Source: Prevotella sp.
Lineage (GTDB): Bacteria > Bacteroidota > Bacteroidia > Bacteroidales > Bacteroidaceae
Assembly (NCBI GenBank): GCA_017847725.1
Contig: JAGAXW010000016.1
Location: 1 to 47,900, forward strand
Direction: 5' to 3'
Length of the DNA: 47,900 bases
Each line of letters begins with the position of its first letter. The first letter of the stretch is position 1. The notes beneath the pieces are model-generated. The model did no database searches. It saw nothing but the letters and a program-made list of their open reading frames with translations, and had not been told where the DNA came from. The position numbers and the translations under genes are program-made. Positions 38,687 through 46,358 of the stretch are shown piece by piece.

Positions 38687-41191
38687 ATGCTTGGAAGACT
38701 CAGATATATCGTCATAGTAGCTATGCTGCTGATGCCATTGGCGGGACACTCCCGTCAAAGCATCACGTGGGGGCATCATGGCATACAACTGGCATGGGAG
38801 AAAACGCCCCAAGGTTATCGGCTTAAGGACATTTCCGTCAATGGCACGCCTTGTCAGGTGCCACTTCACCAACATAGCGTTCTCTATGCCAAGGAAAAGC
38901 CTTCAACAGAAACTGTTGACAGGCAGCTTGACCAATTCCCTGAGCCACAGTACCGTTACTTGATTAACCGTTGGAAGGAGAGTATCACTCCCGTCTCATT
39001 GAATTTGGCTGGTGAGGTGTATCCCTTCCTGCCCCAGCAAATCAAGCAATTGTCAGCAACAACTTTGCAGATGACCTACGAGAACGACAAGTTCCGTATG
39101 ACGGAAGAGTGGGCGTTTGATACCTGCCATGTTGCAGATATTCTGATCAAACTGTCGCTCGAGGCTAAACAGAGTGGCTATTTCTCCCTCTCCTCACCGT
39201 CTTTGGTAAAAACGCTGAAAGAAGAACTGGACTATGCCATGATTCCAGGCGTGCTGCATGGACATGCTGTCAATCCTGATTTTATCAGGGCCTATGCCTA
39301 TGCTTTTGGCATTCCTGACCGTCCTGTGGTGGTTCGTGAGCGCAGCGTATCTACTTTGGCATCGCTCATAACGGACAAGCATGGCATCACGACGGCCGTC
39401 ATTGCTGAACCCGGCACGGGCCGTGATCCGTGGGAGTTTGACAAGCGAACCCACCAAAAGTGGCTTTTAGGCCTCTCGCTGATGAATCGTCAGGCAGAGC
39501 TGACCCCGACACTTTATCATCCTGTGTTAGGAGAAGAGGGTTCTTACCTTGCGAAAGGTCAGCAACTGACATTTCGCTGCCGATACTCGTTGGCCACAGA
39601 TAACTGGTACGAGCGCTTTACTCATATTGTCAATGATGTATATCGCTTCTCGGAGACACTGTCGTTGCGTCAGAACAAAGCTTCGCTGACAAGTCGACTA
39701 TATCGTATTTATGACTATCTGCTGAACGACAGCACATCCATGTGGCGCAATGCTGACTATCAGGGTCTTACCATAGGTGCGCAGGACTATCTTGGTGGTG
39801 TCTATCAATCAGAGAAAGATGCTATGAAGAATGCTGACTATGGAGCCATGTGGATGCTGGCGAGAGAAACGGGTGACCAGCGACTCCTTGACAACCGGCT
39901 GCCCTATGCGCTCCAATTCAAGCTTCAACAGCAAAACCGCACGGACAGTTTCTTCTTAGGAGCACCCTTAGGACAGTATTATCTGTATAAAAGCCATCGC
40001 TTTACGGAAGAGTGGGGAGCATATACAGAGCCCATTGGCACCACCTATTATATGCTTATGGACCTTGGCAACATCTTCCTCTTTGAACCTCAGCGCTCAG
40101 ACTTGAAAGAAGCTATTCGCCTGGCGGCTGACAGATTGCTCAAATGGATGAGCCAGGAGGGCGAATGGAGCGTGGCGTATGACAACGCTACCCATGATCC
40201 CATGTTTGAAGACTTACGGGACTATCGGCCTACCTTTTATGGTATGGTGATTGCCTATAAGCTACTGCAGGAGCAGAAATACTTGGATGCAGCCATTCGT
40301 GGTGCCGACTGGTTTATACAAAACGCCGTGAATACCTCTTCCTATCTCGGAGTCTGTGGTGACGGACGCTTTGTCAGTGACTTTGCCACGATACAGAGCG
40401 CTCAGGCCCTTTTAGACCTGTATGAGTTGACGGGTAATGAGGTCTATCGTGAGGCGGCTGTCCGTGTGGTCCGCTTCTATGCAGCATCAGTCTATACGCA
40501 TCCCATTGCCGACCGTCAGCGGAAGCGAGTAGGTAATACCGAGCGAGAAGGCTGGGAAATAGCCCAGTCGGGACTATGCTATGAACATGGCGGAATTTTG
40601 GGTTCTGCAAATAATTATGGTCCCATCCTGCTGGCCAGTCATGCCGGCTTATTCGTTCGCATGGCAACTCTGACGGGTGATTCTCTGCTCTTGAATATGG
40701 CCAGGTCTGCAGCCGTAGGAAGAGATGCCTTCGTGGACGACCAATCTGGTGTGGCCTCCTATTATTGGCGGAGCATGAACAATGGGGCTGGGTCATATCC
40801 ACATCATGCCTGGTGGCAGTTGGGTTGGATAACTGACTATTTGGTATCTGAAGCATCCTATCGAAGTCATGGTCAGATTTGTTTCCCTGCGGGCTTCATC
40901 ACTCCCAAAGTCGGTCCGCATAGGGCTTATGGCTTCTCGTCGGGCAAGGTCTATGGCCATGATGCCCAACTCATCATGAAATCAGGACTGGTTGCTGTTG
41001 ACAATCCCCATGTGGAGGCCCTTGTTGCACAAGGCGACCATGAATTATATATCATCTTGTTAAACGATCTCTCTACAACACAGACCGCCAAGGTCTCGGT
41101 AAATCCCTCGTGCGTCTTTCCTGCCATGAAAGGGCAGTCATACGACATTCAGTTAGAATCTTACGGACTACAAGTCCTGACCATTCAATAA
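38687..41191 (+). CDS. Large secreted protein with (alpha/alpha)-toroid-like domain, copy 1
   Basis: The 834-residue protein has a signal peptide (RYIVIVAMLLMPLAGHS, about 5-22). A beta-rich N-terminal region (about 25-330) is followed by a helical repeat domain (about 335-720) with pairs of helices such as YGMVIAYKLLQEQKYLDAAIRG and SAQALLDLYELTGNEVYREA, the pattern of six-hairpin glycosidases. Conserved acidic and aromatic positions include SHRFTEEWGAYTEP and SGLCYEHGGILGS. A beta-sandwich tail follows (FPAGFITPKVG...). I cannot place it in a CAZy family. It is likely a periplasmic or surface glycosidase or lyase. It resembles the next gene most clearly in the last third. Confidence 0.78.
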   Translation: MLGRLRYIVIVAMLLMPLAGHSRQSITWGHHGIQLAWEKTPQGYRLKDISVNGTPCQVPLHQHSVLYAKEKPSTETVDRQLDQFPEPQYRYLINRWKESITPVSLNLAGEVYPFLPQQIKQLSATTLQMTYENDKFRMTEEWAFDTCHVADILIKLSLEAKQSGYFSLSSPSLVKTLKEELDYAMIPGVLHGHAVNPDFIRAYAYAFGIPDRPVVVRERSVSTLASLITDKHGITTAVIAEPGTGRDPWEFDKRTHQKWLLGLSLMNRQAELTPTLYHPVLGEEGSYLAKGQQLTFRCRYSLATDNWYERFTHIVNDVYRFSETLSLRQNKASLTSRLYRIYDYLLNDSTSMWRNADYQGLTIGAQDYLGGVYQSEKDAMKNADYGAMWMLARETGDQRLLDNRLPYALQFKLQQQNRTDSFFLGAPLGQYYLYKSHRFTEEWGAYTEPIGTTYYMLMDLGNIFLFEPQRSDLKEAIRLAADRLLKWMSQEGEWSVAYDNATHDPMFEDLRDYRPTFYGMVIAYKLLQEQKYLDAAIRGADWFIQNAVNTSSYLGVCGDGRFVSDFATIQSAQALLDLYELTGNEVYREAAVRVVRFYAASVYTHPIADRQRKRVGNTEREGWEIAQSGLCYEHGGILGSANNYGPILLASHAGLFVRMATLTGDSLLLNMARSAAVGRDAFVDDQSGVASYYWRSMNNGAGSYPHHAWWQLGWITDYLVSEASYRSHGQICFPAGFITPKVGPHRAYGFSSGKVYGHDAQLIMKSGLVAVDNPHVEALVAQGDHELYIILLNDLSTTQTAKVSVNPSCVFPAMKGQSYDIQLESYGLQVLTIQ

Positions 41192-41204
41192 AAACAGATG
41201 AACC

Positions 41205-44099
41205 ATGATATTGCGCATTATTACCATGTCGTTTCTGTCTTTGCTGACGGTGATATCCTCGCTGGCTCAGTCTGGTGAGTTCAAGGATATGACAGTACCC
41301 CTGCTGATACCAGCAGGAGCAGAGAAAGTGGCTAGTGTCAGCAACCAGTACATCCGAATGTCGTTTGTCAGGTGCGGCGTGGGCAATCAGGCCATTGCCT
41401 GCCAAATGGAACTGGCGTCAGACGGTTCATGGATTCCTTTCACTTCCAACATGGAAGACAACAAGGTGTTCTTGCTGACAGCTGCTCCCCAGAAGGGTCG
41501 TCGCAAGTTTAAGTCAGATTTTCGTGCATGGCATCATGCAGACTCGCTGACCCAGAATCCTTATTTGGCAGGAACCTTAAGTGAGGCTATTCCCGTCAAG
41601 GCTGCGAAAACGAGCAATACAACCATCCGTGTTGATTACGTCACACGAGGTCACCACACCATCACTGGCTGGTGGACATTGCGACCAGACAGCAAGCATG
41701 TAGAACTGAGGATTGACTTTACTGCCGCTCAGGATGGTTATTACAGCTTAGGTGTCATGGCACTTCACCAGACCATGCCCGATCTGGTCAGCAATATTCT
41801 CTTGCCTCCGCTGTATCAATACCGACGGATTCCTCTTCAACCGCAGATGCTACACACCTCCATGATGACTCAGCCGCTGTCCATTGTTGAGGCTACGACC
41901 AGTACAGGAAAGCTGTCTGCTTTCGTCAGTGGTGATGACACAACATTCCCCAACGAGTGGGGTTGTGTTGACTACTCTCCAATGGGCTTTGCCGTGATGA
42001 ACCATGTTGGCATGATGCAACCAGTGGCTTTCTCGCCCGTCATCGGCATGAGTGACTGCCACATCCAAGGTGGACAGACCATCCAGCGAAAATTCATTGT
42101 CGGACTGACTTCGCAAGGCTGGAACGAAACACTGGAGTATATTTCCGACCAGGTCTATCGTGTTCGTGACTACCGCAAACAGGAAGATTTATCGCTGACG
42201 GAGACTCTGTTTAACATCATTGAACTGGTAAAGAATGAGGAGTACGGTGGATGGAGTCCGACCATGAAAGCTTTTTATGATATAGAGGGAAAACCTACCA
42301 AGGCTCCTCTCGTGGTGCATTCCGCTCCATTGGCTATGGTTGGAGCCGCTGTGATGTCACATGATGAGGAACTTTACATCAGTCGTGCATTGCCAACCAT
42401 AGAATATACGCTGTCAAGAAAAGGTTACCGATGGTCAACGCAGACAGCAGAGAAGGGCTATACCAGCGATATTGAAAACCTGCGTTTCAATCCGTTTGAG
42501 TCACAGTTTACGACGACCTACTATGAGGGATTGAATAGCTTGTTGGGTAAGAAGAATTCCTGGCTGAAGGACATCGCCCTACCTAGTGATACCCTGAGAA
42601 AGGTGAAGGGTTATTCCTCAAGGATTCTCTCCTGGGTGCAGGCGTTGTATGCCTGGAGGTTGACAGGTGATAGTAAGTGGTTGCGTAAAGCCGAGTCTGC
42701 CGCTCGTCGCGACATGCGTCTGCATATCTATCAGAATTCCGTCACGCCCCGTAGCTTCAAGTCGTTCTATAACTCATCGATGTATGGTGCATGGTGGGAC
42801 TTGATAGATCTCTACGAGATGAGTGGACACAAGGATTACCTGGAGGCGGCACGCTATGGTGCAGCACACACACTGGCAGGAATACGGTGTTTTCCTGCAG
42901 TGAGAGACACCTTGCAGACCATTCATCCTAACAACCAGTACGAAGGAAATACAAGACTGTGGTGGAGGGGTATGCAGCAGTTCCGTCTGGGCTATCCTCG
43001 TGTGGATGGTGATGCACCGGAGAAGCAGGTTCCGTTATGGAAAGTGTCGCCAGTAGGACTGGGCTTCGAACAGCCTTCTACCTATTTCCTGCGTCAGCGT
43101 GGGAAACCCGTGCGTCCTGTGTTCATGAGCAGCTGGGCACCACATCTGCTTCGTTTAAGCCAACACACGGGAGGTGCTATCTATAAGACTTATGCCCGTA
43201 ATGCTGTGATAGGCCGTTTTGCCAACTACCCTGGCTATTATGCCACCGGTTATACTGATATTACCATGCAGGCTGATTTCCCCTATAAAGGCCCTGATGT
43301 CAGTTCTATTTACTACCATCATATAGCGCCTCACATGGCCTTCACTGCCGACTTCCTCATATCAGAAGTTATAGAACGTACCGGCGGTCGAGTAAATTTT
43401 CCCTATGGCAAGCAGGAGGGCTTTGTATGGTTCTCCAACCGTGTCTATGGTGGCGCACCAGGGGTAGTCTTTGACGATAAGAATGCATCGCTTTGGCTGA
43501 AACGTGGATTGATCACCAGTTCGAATCCTGCCGTCAACTACGTAACGGCGATTTCCGACAAGACATTCTGGATTCTTCTTTCCAGTGAGCATTCCGATGC
43601 TGCTACAACGGCCGTCAGTCTTGGTCGTGAAGTGGAAGAACTCCTGGCAGCAGGCGCTTGGGAAATATACGATGAGTGTGGCAAACGGCTAACAACAGTC
43701 ACTCACGAAGGCACGTCGTTCGTTGTGCCGCTGCCAGCCAAGGGCATGAGGGCTGTGGCTCTGCCGCTGAAAGCCGGAAGCAATCCTTTCCATATGGTGG
43801 CTGAGGTACCAACGATGAAGGGTGGCATGAAAGTGATAGACTCCCATACACAGGCAGGAAAGATTTATATCTACAGGATTCGCTCTCCCTTCGGTTGGGA
43901 TTCTGTCTATGGGTTCTGTGAGACTCCACCCGCGAAAGGCATCCATGTCACGATACTGTGCAATGGAGAACGCAAGGGGTTGGATACTTATCCTTTTGAG
44001 TGGTCGTTCATGAAGTATAGTCCTGCCGAGCAGATCCGATTAAAGGTAAGTGTGACGGATGCCGCTGGTAAGCAGTTTGAGAAAGAAATAGCTTTTTAA
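41205..44099 (+). CDS. Large secreted protein with (alpha/alpha)-toroid-like domain, copy 2
   Basis: The 964-residue protein has a signal peptide (ILRIITMSFLSLLTVISSLAQ). The layout follows the previous gene: a beta-rich N-terminal part (about 30-310), a helical repeat domain (about 320-740; for example ILSWVQALYAWRLTGDSKWLRKA and YGAWWDLIDLYEMSGHKDYLEA), then a beta-sandwich tail. The join YYHHIAPHMAFTADFLISEV / VNFPYGKQEGF / VYGGAPGV parallels PHHAWWQLGWITDYLVSEA / CFPAGFITPKVG / VYGHDAQL in copy 1, so the two are probably distant paralogues. The C-terminal extension of about 120 residues is extra. No family name is recognised. Its stop overlaps an upstream in-frame ATG of the GH2 gene. Confidence 0.78.
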   Translation: MILRIITMSFLSLLTVISSLAQSGEFKDMTVPLLIPAGAEKVASVSNQYIRMSFVRCGVGNQAIACQMELASDGSWIPFTSNMEDNKVFLLTAAPQKGRRKFKSDFRAWHHADSLTQNPYLAGTLSEAIPVKAAKTSNTTIRVDYVTRGHHTITGWWTLRPDSKHVELRIDFTAAQDGYYSLGVMALHQTMPDLVSNILLPPLYQYRRIPLQPQMLHTSMMTQPLSIVEATTSTGKLSAFVSGDDTTFPNEWGCVDYSPMGFAVMNHVGMMQPVAFSPVIGMSDCHIQGGQTIQRKFIVGLTSQGWNETLEYISDQVYRVRDYRKQEDLSLTETLFNIIELVKNEEYGGWSPTMKAFYDIEGKPTKAPLVVHSAPLAMVGAAVMSHDEELYISRALPTIEYTLSRKGYRWSTQTAEKGYTSDIENLRFNPFESQFTTTYYEGLNSLLGKKNSWLKDIALPSDTLRKVKGYSSRILSWVQALYAWRLTGDSKWLRKAESAARRDMRLHIYQNSVTPRSFKSFYNSSMYGAWWDLIDLYEMSGHKDYLEAARYGAAHTLAGIRCFPAVRDTLQTIHPNNQYEGNTRLWWRGMQQFRLGYPRVDGDAPEKQVPLWKVSPVGLGFEQPSTYFLRQRGKPVRPVFMSSWAPHLLRLSQHTGGAIYKTYARNAVIGRFANYPGYYATGYTDITMQADFPYKGPDVSSIYYHHIAPHMAFTADFLISEVIERTGGRVNFPYGKQEGFVWFSNRVYGGAPGVVFDDKNASLWLKRGLITSSNPAVNYVTAISDKTFWILLSSEHSDAATTAVSLGREVEELLAAGAWEIYDECGKRLTTVTHEGTSFVVPLPAKGMRAVALPLKAGSNPFHMVAEVPTMKGGMKVIDSHTQAGKIYIYRIRSPFGWDSVYGFCETPPAKGIHVTILCNGERKGLDTYPFEWSFMKYSPAEQIRLKVSVTDAAGKQFEKEIAF

Positions 44100-44110
44100 T
44101 GATAGAAGAT

Positions 44111-46156
44111 ATGAAAAAAGAAATGATTGTGAAGACATCTATGCTGCTGTCTCTGTTGGCCCTGCTGTTGACAGGAACCAGGGCAGAAGGCCGTGAAGTG
44201 ACCTCCATGAACAGTCAATGGCAGTTTAAGAAAGGAACATGGATGGCATGGGGTGTATATCCTGACCTGAAAATTCCTTCTTGTGATACGATAGTCAATC
44301 TGCCGCATACATGGAATGCGGAGGACTTCATGTCTGACGCAGGCTATTACAGGGGTGAAGGCTCTTACAAGAAAGATATCGACATCCCTGAGACGCTGAA
44401 GGGCAAACGACTGTTTCTGCGTTTCGAGGGTGCCGGTCAAACAGCAGAGGTCTTTGTCAACTGGAAACGTGTGGCAGGTCATCAAGGTGCCTATACTGCC
44501 TTTGCCGTAGAAATAACAGATGATGTGAGGTATGGCGAGAAGAATACCATCACCGTGACCTGCGATAATGCTCACCGCTTTGACGTGGCACCACAGCGAG
44601 GTGACTTCAATGTCTATGGCGGTCTGTACCGAGATGTGTGGCTGCTGACGACAGAAGATGTGTGTATCACGCCGCTATACTATGGTTCCAGTGGTGTCCT
44701 GATACGTCAGACGGCCGTCAGTGAACAACGGGCAGAAATTACGGCAGAGATTCATCTGTCAAGCAAGACGGACTATAAGGGCTGTACTGTTGAATTTACG
44801 GTGCTTGATGCCAACGGGAACACTGTTGCCAGGAAAGAGACCCCCTATATCCATAACGACCAGGCGGTGATGAACCTTGCCGTGGAAAAGCCTCATTTGT
44901 GGAATGCTACTGAAGACCCCTATCTATATCGTACAGTGACGGTCTTGAAACGTAACGGCCAGGAAATGGACCGCATAGAGGAATGTATCGGATTTAGAAC
45001 ATTCTATGTGGATGCCAACAAGGGCTTCTTCCTCAATGGACAACACCTGAAACTGCATGGCGTCTCCAGACATCAGGACTGGGCAGGCATAGCTTCAGCA
45101 CTGATAGCTGAGCACCATCTGACAGACTTGGACATGATACAGGATATGGGAGCCAATGCCATTCGTATGGCTCACTATCCGCAGGCACAGCTGATGATGG
45201 ACGAGAGTGACCGTCGTGGCTTTGTGGTATGGGAAGAGATCCCCTTTGTCAATTACTACATCAATTCCCCGGAGTTCGACAAGAACCTTGAGACGCAGCT
45301 TCGTGAGATGATTATCCAGCACTATAACCATCCGTCCATCTGTTTCTGGGGTATCTACAACGAAGTGAACGAAGGTCATGATGCTACGGTCGCTCACCTC
45401 AGTGAACTGGCTCACCAGTTGGACCCCTATAGGTTGACGACTGCTGCAACGTGTTTTAAAATTGATGCCAACTTCATAACAGACCTCATAGGTTGGAACA
45501 AATACTGTGGTTGGTATAGCGGCAGGTTCAAGACCTTTGAACGTTATTTCGACAATTGGCACGCCCAGCATCCAGAGGCAAAGACTTGTATTAGTGAGTA
45601 TGGGGCCGGCGGTTGCATCAACCATCATGTGGCACAATTTGACGAAGAAGACAAACGATTCTGGGGAACGAAAGGACGCTTCCATTCTGAGGAGAAGCAA
45701 ACCGCTTTCCATATTGCCCATATCAGGATGATTGACCAACGAGACTGGTTGTGGGGAGCTTTCATCTGGAATATGTTTGACTTTGCATCCTCCAATAGGA
45801 AGGAAGGTGAGATCAACAACTTGAATGATAAGGGTCTGGTGACCCACGACAGGAAGAACAAGAAAGATGCCTACTATCTTTATAGAGCTAACTGGAACAG
45901 GAAAGAAAAGACAGTGCATCTGTGCTCTAAGCGTTATGTACACAGAAAGGAAAACGTGACGGACGTGAAAGCCTTTACGACTGCCCCCTCAGCCAAGCTA
46001 TATATCAATGGGAAACTCGTAGGTGCCAGCAAGGCCGATGATTATAGAACAATTACATGGAAAGATGTCAGACTGGCTGATGGTAAGAATCTCGTTGTGC
46101 TGAAAACGGCTCATGGTGAAGACACTTGTGAGTGGATTGTCGAGAATGAAAAGTAG
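44111..46156 (+). CDS. Glycoside hydrolase family 2 enzyme
   Basis: This secreted GH2 retaining glycosidase is 681 residues from ATG 44111 (MKKEMIVKTSMLL... signal peptide). An in-frame ATG at 44099, overlapping the previous stop as TAATG, would add four residues. The N-terminal sugar-binding jelly roll (about 35-190) contains GEGSYKKDIDIP and VFVNWKRVAGHQGAYTAF; an Ig-like domain follows (about 195-295), then the TIM barrel (about 300-600). The acid/base is E418 in WGIYNEVNEGHD and the nucleophile E496 in CISEYGAGG. The short C-terminus ends after another beta domain. Beta-galactosidase or beta-glucuronidase activity is likely; which one cannot be told. Confidence 0.92.
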   Translation: MKKEMIVKTSMLLSLLALLLTGTRAEGREVTSMNSQWQFKKGTWMAWGVYPDLKIPSCDTIVNLPHTWNAEDFMSDAGYYRGEGSYKKDIDIPETLKGKRLFLRFEGAGQTAEVFVNWKRVAGHQGAYTAFAVEITDDVRYGEKNTITVTCDNAHRFDVAPQRGDFNVYGGLYRDVWLLTTEDVCITPLYYGSSGVLIRQTAVSEQRAEITAEIHLSSKTDYKGCTVEFTVLDANGNTVARKETPYIHNDQAVMNLAVEKPHLWNATEDPYLYRTVTVLKRNGQEMDRIEECIGFRTFYVDANKGFFLNGQHLKLHGVSRHQDWAGIASALIAEHHLTDLDMIQDMGANAIRMAHYPQAQLMMDESDRRGFVVWEEIPFVNYYINSPEFDKNLETQLREMIIQHYNHPSICFWGIYNEVNEGHDATVAHLSELAHQLDPYRLTTAATCFKIDANFITDLIGWNKYCGWYSGRFKTFERYFDNWHAQHPEAKTCISEYGAGGCINHHVAQFDEEDKRFWGTKGRFHSEEKQTAFHIAHIRMIDQRDWLWGAFIWNMFDFASSNRKEGEINNLNDKGLVTHDRKNKKDAYYLYRANWNRKEKTVHLCSKRYVHRKENVTDVKAFTTAPSAKLYINGKLVGASKADDYRTITWKDVRLADGKNLVVLKTAHGEDTCEWIVENEK

Positions 46157-46177
46157 TAACCATAAAAAGAGAATTGT

Positions 46178-46324
46178 ATGAAGAAAAAGTATTCCCAACC
46201 CTTGGTGTCTGTCATTATGATACAGCACTATTCATTGCTAACCAGTTCTTATCAGAACGTCTATGACAAAGTAAGTGATAAGGAACAGCTCTCCAGAGAG
46301 TTTGATTTTGAAGACGAAGAATGA
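46178..46324 (+). CDS. 48-residue small protein, MKKKYxxPxVSVI type
   Basis: This short frame runs from ATG 46178 to TGA 46324. The protein starts MKKKYSQPLVSVIMIQHYSL, has a polar middle (LTSSYQNVYD) and ends in a strongly acidic tail (EFDFEDEE). It resembles a recurrent class of tiny Bacteroidales/Prevotella proteins with a basic KKxYxxPxxxV start, which I recall only as hypothetical. There is no signal peptide, but the N-terminal half is mildly hydrophobic. It sits 21 bases after the GH2 stop and 34 bases before the beta-helix gene, in the same orientation. Function unknown; an accessory role for the protein that follows is possible. Confidence 0.65.
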   Translation: MKKKYSQPLVSVIMIQHYSLLTSSYQNVYDKVSDKEQLSREFDFEDEE

Positions 46325-46358
46325 GAGAAATTATTATTAACTTTAAAATGATGAAATT

